DNA from: JBFWMG01 sp050251715
GTDB taxonomy: Bacteria; Desulfobacterota; Desulfovibrionia; Desulfovibrionales; Desulfovibrionaceae
Length of the DNA: 49,313 bases
Reading direction: 5' to 3'
Assembly (NCBI GenBank): GCA_050251715.1
Contig: JBFWMG010000028.1
Coordinates: 1 to 49,313 of the forward strand
This document shows positions 42,550-49,313 of the stretch, piece by piece. Position 1 is the first letter of the stretch. Every line of letters starts with the position of its first letter. A program made the position numbers and the translations under genes. A model generated the notes under the pieces. It saw nothing but the letters and a program-made list of their open reading frames with translations, made no database searches and was not told the origin of the DNA.

Positions 42550-42652
42550 CGCATTTTTGCATTGCAACAATGCGAGGATTTGAAATAATGAAGCATTATT
42601 TCAACAAAATGCATAAGAGCATTTAATCTTTTTCACAGTTGAGATGCTCTGG
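42546..42652 (+). repeat. CTAG-bounded three-hairpin element, copy 2
   Basis: This copy begins with the CTAG containing the glycerate-kinase stop. It has hairpins GCATTG/CAATGC (loop CAA), TTGAAATAATG/CATTATTTCAA (loop AAG), and AGAGCAT with a matching GATGCTCT arm. The right end reads CTCTGG instead of CTCTAG. An outer pairing of CATTT with AAATG would enclose the first two hairpins. Confidence 0.88.
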
Positions 42653-42695
42653 CGCCGCGCCGGGGAGGCGGCGATTGCCGCCCCCGCCGACTCTT

Positions 42696-42730
42696 GACAC
42701 CCCCTGCCGCTTTGCGCGGCAGGGGGTGTC
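42696..42730 (+). terminator. Strong hairpin downstream of glycerate kinase
   Basis: GACACCCCCTGCCGC pairs perfectly over 15 bp with its complement around a five-base loop. It follows glycerate kinase and repeat copy 2. No T-run follows on the plus strand, so terminator function is likely but unproven. Confidence 0.6.
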
Positions 42731-43290
42731 GTGGTGTGTGGAGGTGGGGGGCAGCGGCGGGCCACCGGAGGACGTGCGACAAAATGCGAAAAAATGACAA
42801 AAAAGAGAAATAAAACGAAATATATTTTACAAAACAGTGAAAAAGCGTGGTGACGTTTTTGTGGCGGGAGGGGCGGCCATTGTGGTCATAAAATTTACGC
42901 CAATGGAACAGGCGCGTTGCCTGCTGGCAATGTATCATGCCGTGGATGTGGCACACGATTTGAAGAGAAGGGAGGCACAGTGGGAACATGCGATAAGCGT
43001 CTGGGGGGACAACGACACGAATCATGGCTCGATGACAACGCAAGTCGGATAAATACCGCGCAACTATTAGTGGTATAGAACACCAACAGGTTGCTCATAA
43101 AAATATCCGCAGCCACAGATACATACGTATCAGATTCTTTTTGCGTTGCCAAAGTCGTACCATTTTGTCGGCTTCTCCCCGTACATCTGCAATAGTGTAG
43201 GTACATCTATCTATCGAGTGCAAAACAAGGGCGAGGTGCTCTCGTCCCTTGTGGTAGTGAGTCCATACATACAGAAAGGGAGAGCCCGTC
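42731..43290. other. Long AT-richer intergenic region upstream of TRAP system 2
   Basis: About 560 bases with no supported gene. The middle (42780-42850) is an A-rich tract. TGGCACACGATTTGAA at about 42949 is only a partial sigma54-like site. A short palindrome TGGT-N7-ACCA lies at 43071-43085. The length and base composition suggest a regulated promoter region for the downstream TRAP/eut genes; no site is convincing. Confidence 0.5.
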
Positions 43291-44346
43291 ATGAAAAGAA
43301 GAGAGTTCCTCACCAAGGGCGGTGTGGCCGCCACCGCCGCCGTGGCCGCCGCCGCAGTCAACGCCCCGTTCGTGCACGCGTCCAAGAAGACCACCATCCG
43401 CTGGCGCTTGCAGACCTATGCCGGTCCCGCGCTGGCCGAACACGTCATCAAGCCCCAGATCGAGGCATTCAACAAGATCGCCGACAACGAAATGGTCATC
43501 GAGCTGTACAACGCGGACCAACTCGTGCCCACGCCCGAGCTGTTCCGCGCCATGCAGCGCGGCACCATCGACGCGGTGCAGAGCGACGACGACTCCATCG
43601 CCGCGCCGGTCGACGTCTCCGTGTTCGCGGCCTATTTCCCCTTTGGCACCCGCTATTCCCTGGACGTGCCCACCCTGTTCCACAAGTACGGCCTCAACGA
43701 GATCTGGGAAGAGGCGTACAGCGAAGTCAAGGGCGTGACCTGGCTGGGCGCGGGCTCCTGGGATCCCTGCAACTTCGCCACCAAGATGCCCATCAAGTCC
43801 CTGGCCGACCTGAAGGGCAAGCGCGTGTTCACCTTCCCCACGGGCGGCAAGTTCATGCAGCGCTTCGGCGTGGTGCCCGTCACCCTGCCCTGGGAGGACG
43901 TGGAAGTGGCCCTGCAAACCGGCGAGCTGGACGGCATCGCCTGGTCCGGCATCACCGAGGACTACACCGTGGGCTGGGCCAACGTCACCAAATACTACCT
44001 CACCAACAACATCTCCGGCGCCTGGATCGGCTCCTACTTTGCCAACGAGGACAAGTGGGCCGAGGTGCCGGACCGCTTGAAGACCCTGTTCAAGGTCACC
44101 ATGGACAGCTCCAACTACTACCGCCAGTGGTGGTACTGGTGGGGCGAGGCCCACTACCGCGCCACGGGCGGCAAGCTGGAGCTGACCACCATCCCCGAGG
44201 CGGAATGGGACACGGTCGAACAGGAAGCGCTCAAGTACTGGGACGAGATCGCGGCCACCAGCCCCCGCTGCGCCAAGGTCGTCAAGATCCTCAAGGAATA
44301 CAGCGCGATCATGAAAAAGGCCGGCAAGCCCTACCGTTACGCCTAA
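43291..44346 (+). CDS. TRAP transporter substrate-binding protein (TakP/DctP type), system 2
   Basis: This 351-residue periplasmic binding protein has a twin-arginine-like signal (KRREFLTKGG followed by an Ala-rich hydrophobic stretch and VHA), so it may be exported folded. The TRAP fold is clear: GRLQTYAGPALAEHV-like WRLQTYAGPALAEHVIKPQIEAF, LVPTPELFRAMQRGTIDAVQ, LKGKRVFTFPTGGKFMQRFG and GELDGIAWSGITEDYTVGW. Near the C-terminus SNYYRQWWYWWGEAHYR is exceptionally aromatic. In system 1 a DctP-like Arg suggests a carboxylate ligand. Here the aromatic cluster and the eutBC genes downstream suggest an amine such as ethanolamine, which is an inference. Confidence 0.9.
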   Translation: MKRREFLTKGGVAATAAVAAAAVNAPFVHASKKTTIRWRLQTYAGPALAEHVIKPQIEAFNKIADNEMVIELYNADQLVPTPELFRAMQRGTIDAVQSDDDSIAAPVDVSVFAAYFPFGTRYSLDVPTLFHKYGLNEIWEEAYSEVKGVTWLGAGSWDPCNFATKMPIKSLADLKGKRVFTFPTGGKFMQRFGVVPVTLPWEDVEVALQTGELDGIAWSGITEDYTVGWANVTKYYLTNNISGAWIGSYFANEDKWAEVPDRLKTLFKVTMDSSNYYRQWWYWWGEAHYRATGGKLELTTIPEAEWDTVEQEALKYWDEIAATSPRCAKVVKILKEYSAIMKKAGKPYRYA

Positions 44347-44538
44347 ATCGTGAGCGGGGTTTCCCCGCAACGAACCGACAGACGTCCCGCCGTGTCCCGG
44401 CCCCGCCTGCGCGGGGCCGGGCGCGGCTTTCCCCACCGGCCCTCCGACACGGCGGGCCGGACGGGAATGGTGCGGCGCAGCCGCCGGAGCGCGCCGTTAC
44501 GCTGTTCGCACTCCGAGAAATACCGAGAGAGGTGTCTC

Positions 44539-45075
44539 TTGTTCAAGGCATTGGTAACATACACGCGTTATGTGGACGCCACCAACCGGTTGGTGGGCAA
44601 GGGCGCCATGTACCTGGTGTTCGTGATGATGGCGATCCTGCTCTACGCCTCATTCTCGCGCACGATGCTCAACTCCCCGGTCATCTGGGCCGTGGAGATG
44701 GCGCAGTTCACCATGGCCGCCTACTATCTGCTGGGCGGCGGCTATTCCATCATCCTGCGCGGCCACGTGCGCATGGACGTGCTCTACAGCACATGGAGCC
44801 CCCGCACGCGGGCCATCGTGGATTCGTTCACGGCGGTCATCCTGCTGTTCTACCTGGTGCTGCTGCTCTACGGCGGCATTTCTAGCACCGCGTATTCCCT
44901 GGAGTACAGCCAGAAAAACTATTCCGCCTGGGCGCCGCCCCTTTCCCCCATCAAAATAACCATGGTCATCGGCATTATCCTGATGCTGCTGCAATGCATA
45001 TCCCGCCTCATCAAGGACATAGCGCGCGCCCGGGGGGTCGATATGTTGCAAACCTTTGGAGACGTACTGCCATGA
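44539..45075 (+). CDS. TRAP transporter small membrane subunit (DctQ type), system 2
   Basis: This 178-residue four-helix membrane protein is the small permease: MYLVFVMMAILLYASFSRTM, VIWAVEMAQFTMAAYYLLGGGYSIILRGHVRMDVLY, AIVDSFTAVILLFYLVLLLYGG, and MVIGIILMLLQCISRLIKDI. The likely start is TTG at 44539, with GAGAGG seven bases upstream; the frame is open much further but that part is not protein-like. Its stop overlaps the large-subunit ATG (ATGA). The 192 bases between the binding-protein stop and this start hold no gene. Confidence 0.85.
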   Translation: MFKALVTYTRYVDATNRLVGKGAMYLVFVMMAILLYASFSRTMLNSPVIWAVEMAQFTMAAYYLLGGGYSIILRGHVRMDVLYSTWSPRTRAIVDSFTAVILLFYLVLLLYGGISSTAYSLEYSQKNYSAWAPPLSPIKITMVIGIILMLLQCISRLIKDIARARGVDMLQTFGDVLP

Positions 45076-46397
45076 GCCATGAAATGATCGCCCTGACCAT
45101 GTGTATGACCCTCATGGTCCTGCTGCTCACCGGGCAGCGCGTTTTCGGCGTTGTGGGTTTTGTGGGCGCGGCCGCCTCGCTCTTCCTGTGGGGCGACGGC
45201 GGCGCGGAAATGCCCTTCAACGCGAGCATGGTGCTCCTCAACTGGTTTCCGCTGCTCACGCTGCCGCTGTTCATCTTCATGGGCTACATGCTGTCCGAGT
45301 CGGGCATCGCCAACGACCTGTACAAGATGTTCCACGTGTGGATGGGGCCGCTCAACGGCGGCCTGGCCATTGGCACCGTGGTGCTCATGGTGGCCATTTC
45401 GGCCATGAACGGCCTGTCCGTGGCGGGCATGGCCATCGGCACCAGCATCGCCCTGCCCGAAATGCTCAAGCGAGGGTACAACAAGCGCATGATAACGGGG
45501 GTCATCCAGGCCGGCAGTTCGCTCGGCATCATGGTGCCCCCCAGCATCGTGCTCGTGCTCTATGGCATGATCGCGCGCCAGCCGGTCAGCCAGTTGTGGA
45601 TGGCGGGCGTGTTCCCCGGCCTGCTGCTCGCGGCGCTGTTCATCGGCTACATCGTGATCCGCTGCCATTTCCGCAAGGATCTCGGTCCGGCCCTGTCCAA
45701 GGACGAGCGCGCCGGCTATTCCATGGGCGAAAAGCTCGCCCTGCTGCGCGCGGGCATCGTGCCGCTGGTCATCATCTTCACCGTGACCGGCCTGTTCATG
45801 ATCGGCGTGACCAGCCTGGTGGAAAGCTCCGCCGTGGGCGCGGCGGCCGCCACGCTGGCGGCCATCGCCAAGAGGCGGCTCACCCGCACCGTGCTGGACG
45901 ACGCCCTGCACAAGACCCTGTCCGTGAGCTGCATGTTCATGTGGATCATCCTGGCGGCCCTGTGCTATGGCGCGGTGTTCGACGGCCTGGGCGCGGTGCA
46001 CGCCATCGAGATCCTGTTCCTGGACAAGTGGGGGCTTTCGCCCTGGGGCGTGCTCATCATGATGCAGATCTCCTACATCATCATGGGCATGTTCCTGGAT
46101 GACACGGCCATGCTGGTCATTGTGGCGCCGTTGTACATCCCGCTCATCATCACCCTGGGCTTCAACCCCATCTGGTACGGCGTGCTGTACACCGTCACCT
46201 GCCAGATCGCGTACATGACCCCGCCTTTTGGCTACAACCTCTTCCTCATGAAGGCCATGGCCCCCAAGGAGATCGAACTGGTGGACATCTACAAGTCCAT
46301 TGTCCCCTTTGTGGCGCTCATGGTGCTCGGGCTCGGCATCATCATGGCCTTCCCGGACATCGCGTTGTACCTGCCGCAGGCGTATTACGGCAACTAG
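45072..46397 (+). CDS. TRAP transporter large membrane subunit (DctM type), system 2
   Basis: This 441-residue permease has about 12 helices and the usual DctM motifs: LPLFIFMGYMLSESGIANDLYKMFHVW, VAGMAIGTSIALPEMLKRGYNKRM, SLGIMVPPSIVLVLYGMIA, LVESSAVGAAAATLAAI and FNPIWYGVLYTVTCQIAYMTPPFGYNLFLMKAM. It overlaps the small-subunit stop. The eutB gene follows after 126 bases, so uptake and breakdown of one substrate may be linked. Confidence 0.93.
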   Translation: MSHEMIALTMCMTLMVLLLTGQRVFGVVGFVGAAASLFLWGDGGAEMPFNASMVLLNWFPLLTLPLFIFMGYMLSESGIANDLYKMFHVWMGPLNGGLAIGTVVLMVAISAMNGLSVAGMAIGTSIALPEMLKRGYNKRMITGVIQAGSSLGIMVPPSIVLVLYGMIARQPVSQLWMAGVFPGLLLAALFIGYIVIRCHFRKDLGPALSKDERAGYSMGEKLALLRAGIVPLVIIFTVTGLFMIGVTSLVESSAVGAAAATLAAIAKRRLTRTVLDDALHKTLSVSCMFMWIILAALCYGAVFDGLGAVHAIEILFLDKWGLSPWGVLIMMQISYIIMGMFLDDTAMLVIVAPLYIPLIITLGFNPIWYGVLYTVTCQIAYMTPPFGYNLFLMKAMAPKEIELVDIYKSIVPFVALMVLGLGIIMAFPDIALYLPQAYYGN

Positions 46398-46523
46398 CGG
46401 AGGGCGGCCTTGCGCCGCCATGAGTGGACTGGGCGGCTTGCGCCGCCGCCCGTCCGCGACATATGGTGAACGGCGCCGGGCGCGGCCCACGCGTCCGGCC
46501 ATCACACGGGGAGGGGCACGGCA

Positions 46524-47921
46524 ATGACTACGACCGGTTCAGGCACGGGGAGGTCCGGCGCACGGGGCATGACCCTGCGCGAGCTGCTGGCCAAGGCGTC
46601 GCCCCCGCGCTCGGGCGATGTGCTGGCGGGCGTGGCGGCGGCCACCGAGGCCGAGCGCGTGCGCGCCCAGATGGCCCTGGCCGACGTGCCGCTCACCCGG
46701 TTCCTCGACGAATGCGTCATCCCCTACGAGGACGACGAGGTCACCCGGCTCATCATCGACAGCCACGACGCCGCAGCCTTTGCCCCGGTGCGCTCGTTCA
46801 CCGTGGGCGGGCTGCGCGACTGGCTGCTCACCGACGCGGCCTCCACCAAGGCGCTGGCCGCCCTGGCGACCGGCCTCACGCCCGAGATGGCCGCCGCCGT
46901 GTCCAAGCTCATGCGCGTGCAGGATCTCATCCTGGTGGCGTCCAAATGCCGCGTGGTCACGCGGTTCCGCAACACCATCGGGCTGCCGGGACGCTTTTCC
47001 GTGCGCCTGCAACCCAACCATCCCACCGACGACCTCAAGGGCATCGCCGCCTCCACCCTCGACGGCCTGTGCTACGGCTGCGGCGACGCGGTCATCGGCA
47101 TCAACCCGGCCACGGACAGCGTGGACAACATCGTGCGCCTCCTGTGGATGCTCGACGGCATCATCACCCGGCACCAGATCCCCACCCAGAGCTGCGTGCT
47201 GACCCACGTCACCACCACCATGGAGGCCATCCGGCGCGGCGCGCCCGTGGATCTGTGCTTCCAGTCCATAGCGGGCACCGAGCGGGCCAACGCCAGCTTT
47301 GGCGTCACCCTGGACCTGTTGGCCGAGGCGCACGAGGCCACCCTGGCCCTGGGCCGGGGCACGGTGGGCGACAACGTCATGTATTTCGAGACCGGCCAGG
47401 GCAGCGCCCTGTCGGCGGGCGCGCACCACGGCTGCGACCAGCAGACCATCGAGGCGCGCGCCTATGCCGTGGCGCGGCGTTTCCGCCCCCTGCTGGTGAA
47501 CACGGTGGTGGGATTCATCGGGCCGGAATATCTGTACAACGGCAAGCAGATCCAGCGCGCCGGGCTGGAGGATCACTTGTGCGGCAAGCTGCTCGGCCTG
47601 CCCATGGGCGTGGACATCTGCTACACCAACCACGCCGAAGCGGACCAGGACGACATGGATACCCTGCTCACCCTGCTGGGCACGGCGGGCTGCAACTTTG
47701 TCATGGGCATCCCCGGCGCGGACGACATCATGCTCAACTACCAGTCCACCTCGTTCCACGACGCGGCCTACCTGCGCAAGCTCCTGGGCCGCGAGCCCGC
47801 GCCGGAGTTCGCGGCGTGGCTTGCGGCGCGGGGCATCATGGACGACGGGGGCAACCTGGTGCCCGTGCAGCCGGGGCACGGCCTGCTGGCCATTCCGGAC
47901 CAGCTCGGCCTGCGCGATTAG
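46524..47921 (+). CDS. eutB: Ethanolamine ammonia-lyase large (catalytic) subunit
   Basis: This 465-residue subunit of the B12-dependent lyase converts ethanolamine to acetaldehyde and ammonia. Family sequence is evident throughout: FLDECVIPYEDDEVTRLIID, KLMRVQDLILVASKCRVVTRFRNTIGLPGRFSVRLQPNHPTDD, YGCGDAVIGINPATDSVDNI, LCFQSIAGTERANASFGV, GQGSALSAGAHHGCDQQTIEARAY and CYTNHAEADQDDMDTLL. The ATG at 46524 follows GGGGAGGGG. No eutA reactivase, microcompartment shell or eutH permease gene is in the window. The stop TAG is part of repeat copy 4. Confidence 0.96.
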   Translation: MTTTGSGTGRSGARGMTLRELLAKASPPRSGDVLAGVAAATEAERVRAQMALADVPLTRFLDECVIPYEDDEVTRLIIDSHDAAAFAPVRSFTVGGLRDWLLTDAASTKALAALATGLTPEMAAAVSKLMRVQDLILVASKCRVVTRFRNTIGLPGRFSVRLQPNHPTDDLKGIAASTLDGLCYGCGDAVIGINPATDSVDNIVRLLWMLDGIITRHQIPTQSCVLTHVTTTMEAIRRGAPVDLCFQSIAGTERANASFGVTLDLLAEAHEATLALGRGTVGDNVMYFETGQGSALSAGAHHGCDQQTIEARAYAVARRFRPLLVNTVVGFIGPEYLYNGKQIQRAGLEDHLCGKLLGLPMGVDICYTNHAEADQDDMDTLLTLLGTAGCNFVMGIPGADDIMLNYQSTSFHDAAYLRKLLGREPAPEFAAWLAARGIMDDGGNLVPVQPGHGLLAIPDQLGLRD

Positions 47922-48024
47922 AGCATCCTACCTTTGAAGAAGATGAGATGCTCTTATGTATTTTTTGAAATAATGCTGCATTATTTCAAGTCCTCGCATT
48001 GTTTCAATGCTAACATGCGCTAGT
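47918..48024 (-). repeat. CTAG-bounded three-hairpin element, copy 4 (reverse orientation)
   Basis: Compared with the other copies this one is reversed. On the minus strand it reads CTAGCGCATG, then GCATTG/CAATGC (loop AAA), TTGAAATAATG/CATTATTTCAA (loop CAG), and AGAGCATC/GATGCTCT ending at the eutB stop. It fills the gap between eutB and eutC, so it lies inside a probable operon. Confidence 0.88.
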
Positions 48025-48038
48025 CAGTGAGGACAGCC

Positions 48039-48854
48039 ATGGCCACCAACGACACGCCGGACACAGCCACCACCTCCCCCCACGTCACGCCCGACCCGTG
48101 GCGCGGTCTGACGCGCTTTACCGGCGCGCGCATCGGCCTGGGCCGGTGCGGATCGAGCCTGCCCCTGGCCGAAGTGCTGGCCTTCAAATTGGCCCACGCC
48201 CAGGCCCGCGACGCGGTGTGGCTGCCCTTTGACATGGACGCGGTGGAAGCGGGGCTGGCCGCGGCGGGACACCGCTGCCTGCGCCTGGCCAGCGCCGTGG
48301 CCGACCGGGGCGAATTCCTGACCCGGCCCGACATGGGCCGCACCTTGGCCGACACCTCCGCCGCGATCCTGCGCGGCGAACCCACGGGCTTCGACCTGTG
48401 CCTGGTGGTGGGCGACGGGCTCTCCGCCCGCGCCATCCACGAAAACGCGGTTCCCTTCATCACCCGCTTCGCTCCCCTGGCCCAAGCCGCCGGACTGCGC
48501 CTCGCGCCCGTCTGCCTGGTGGCCAACAGCCGCGTGGCCGTGGCCGACGCCATTGCCCAGGCGCTCGGCGCCACCATCGTCATCATGTGCATCGGCGAAC
48601 GCCCCGGCCTCAGCTCGCCCAACTCCATGGGCCTGTACATGACCTACCACGCCGCGCCCGGCACCACCGACGAGGCGCGCAACTGCATCTCCAACGTGCG
48701 CAAGGGCGGCCTGGGCTTCGACGAGGCCGCGCAAAAACTCGCCTACCTCGTGGAAGAAGCGCTGCGCATCAAGGCGTCCGGCGTGCAACTCAAGGACAAC
48801 ATGCCCGCCAACCACCTGCCGTTCGGCCAGGCCACGCCCGTGCTGGACGTGTAA
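48039..48854 (+). CDS. eutC: Ethanolamine ammonia-lyase small subunit
   Basis: This 271-residue partner of EutB completes the cobalamin-dependent lyase. Typical sequence includes ARIGLGRCGSSLPLAEVLAFKLAHAQARDAVW, DRGEFLTRPDMGR, LVVGDGLSARAIHENAVPF, IGERPGLSSPNSMGLYMTYHAAPGTTDEARNCISNVRKGGL and the final EALRIKASGVQLKD. The ATG at 48039 follows GTGAGGA. It is separated from eutB by 117 bases that consist almost entirely of repeat copy 4. EutC without the usual close coupling to eutB is unusual. Confidence 0.95.
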   Translation: MATNDTPDTATTSPHVTPDPWRGLTRFTGARIGLGRCGSSLPLAEVLAFKLAHAQARDAVWLPFDMDAVEAGLAAAGHRCLRLASAVADRGEFLTRPDMGRTLADTSAAILRGEPTGFDLCLVVGDGLSARAIHENAVPFITRFAPLAQAAGLRLAPVCLVANSRVAVADAIAQALGATIVIMCIGERPGLSSPNSMGLYMTYHAAPGTTDEARNCISNVRKGGLGFDEAAQKLAYLVEEALRIKASGVQLKDNMPANHLPFGQATPVLDV

Positions 48855-49061
48855 CCGTATGGAGTGAAGATTTCGCGCTGGCGCGCGACCAGGGCGCTGC
48901 CCTGGACCCGGCAGGGGATGATCCCCTGCACCCCAGTAGGCGGATGAGGGGACGGGCAGGACTGATGATACGGCGCGATGAGGTTGGGAAGAGGTGTGGG
49001 TGACGGCGGTGGTGTGTGGTGGCCGGAAGGCGTGCGCGCGCCACAGTCCACTCTTTGAAGC
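48855..49061. other. Intergenic DNA with two short perfect palindromes
   Basis: CCAGGGCGCTGCCCTGG at 48889-48905 and GCAGGGGATGATCCCCTGC at 48911-48929 lie in tandem just after eutC and could form two adjacent hairpins. They may end the eut transcript or be a dispersed palindromic repeat; only one copy is in the window. No gene is supported in the rest. Confidence 0.55.
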
Positions 49062-49127
49062 AAGGGCCATTGGGGTCTGAAGGACGGGCGCGAAAAGCCG
49101 CCCGCCCTTCAGACCCCAATGGCCCTT
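49062..49127. terminator. Very long near-perfect inverted repeat
   Basis: The arms 49062-49083 and 49106-49127 are perfectly complementary over 22 bp (starting AAGGGCCATTGGGGTC). After one mismatch a further CGGGCG/CGCCCG stem closes on an eight-base loop. The whole forms a 28-bp hairpin. It could be a bidirectional terminator between eutC and whatever follows, or a mobile palindromic unit. Confidence 0.6.
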
Positions 49128-49289
49128 CCAGCAAATGGTGAACTGCCCCCATTGGGGGGTGGCGACCCCTGCGAGGCTACCGCCCCAAACCCCGGTCCCC
49201 GGTGGTATAGGGGAGGAGGGAGGTCGGGCGGGCAAAGTCTGCGGCCTGGCCGGAATCCTTTCCCGCCCACTATAAGCGGCATTATGCCG

Positions 49290-49313
49290 CCCCCCCCCCC
49301 CCCCCCCCGGGGG
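49290..49313. other. Poly-C run at the sequence end
   Basis: Nineteen C in a row are followed by five G at the very end, immediately after a small GCGGCA/TGCCGC hairpin. Such homopolymer ends are typical of contig edges and may not be real chromosomal sequence. Confidence 0.6.

Noticed and set aside
39634..42570. Very long open frames opposite the TRAP, RND and glycerate-kinase genes
   Set aside because: They are His/Gly/Arg-rich antisense shadows of GC-rich genes with no protein family features.
42940..42975. Possible sigma54 promoter (TGGCAC...TTGA) before TRAP system 2
   Set aside because: The spacing is right but the essential GC of the -12 box is GA, and the distance to the gene is over 300 bases.
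42837..43052. Small 71-residue open frame in the long intergenic region
   Set aside because: No ribosome site, no recognisable domain, and it lies in what looks like a promoter region.
43071..43085. Palindrome TGGT-N7-ACCA as an operator for the FCD regulator
   Set aside because: FCD operators usually have a three-base spacer; this one has seven and does not match the candidate site at 36353.
1..49313. CRISPR array
   Set aside because: No regularly spaced direct repeats were seen; the only repeats are the dispersed hairpin elements and gene duplications.

Overview
The window reads as a GC-rich Gram-negative chromosome, most likely a sulfate-reducing Desulfovibrionales-type bacterium. That guess rests on the codon bias, two TRAP transporter operons, a MOFRL-type glycerate kinase, ethanolamine ammonia-lyase and an IS481-type transposase; no rRNA or other phylogenetic marker is present. 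Roughly the first 16.7 kb is lower in GC and is accessory DNA. The remainder has uniform, GC-rich, chromosome-like coding.

Accessory region (1-16.7 kb). A parDE module, whose toxin has lost its conserved tail to a stop codon, and a 5'-truncated tyrosine integrase end in the 3' half of a tRNA-Leu gene. Next is a tight three-gene operon on the minus strand: a C5-cytosine DNA methyltransferase, a 992-residue protein with both a MORC/Hsp90-like GHKL ATPase and a histidine-kinase-like GHKL module, and a receiver-domain protein. No separate nuclease gene accompanies it, so it is a good candidate for an unusual DNA-modification-linked defence or signalling system. It abuts a degraded IS3/IS407-type element, a degraded IS5/IS427-type element and a full-length integrase that ends at the 3' half of a tRNA-Phe gene. 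Beyond that lies a single 1294-residue protein with a restriction-endonuclease-like N-terminus, a STAND-like NTPase and a long helical C-terminus, a plausible stand-alone antiphage protein. Two truncated IS481 copies lie in inverted orientation on either side of this 14-kb block, and a relaxase remnant marks its right edge.

Envelope region (16.9-36.0 kb). An anti-sigma factor, a periplasmic sensor and an ECF sigma factor (order as in cnrYXH) precede an outer-membrane factor, a membrane-fusion protein and an RND pump (order as in cnrCBA). The two units share an upstream motif. Next come three CsgG-domain proteins around a secreted caspase-like protein, a fused L,D-transpeptidase/DUF1287 protein, and a four-gene operon containing a 755-residue protein built of four copies of an unrecognised ~130-residue repeat.

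Metabolic region (36.4-48.9 kb). An FCD/GntR regulator, an MBL-fold hydrolase, a TRAP transporter and a glycerate 2-kinase are followed by a second TRAP transporter and eutB-eutC. The layout suggests uptake and breakdown of small organic acids and of ethanolamine, although the substrates are inferred.

Four copies of a ~105-bp, CTAG-bounded, three-hairpin element sit exactly at gene stop codons in the GC-rich part. Paired base changes between copies keep the hairpins intact. The window ends in a poly-C run that looks like an assembly end. No intact tRNA, rRNA or CRISPR array was seen.
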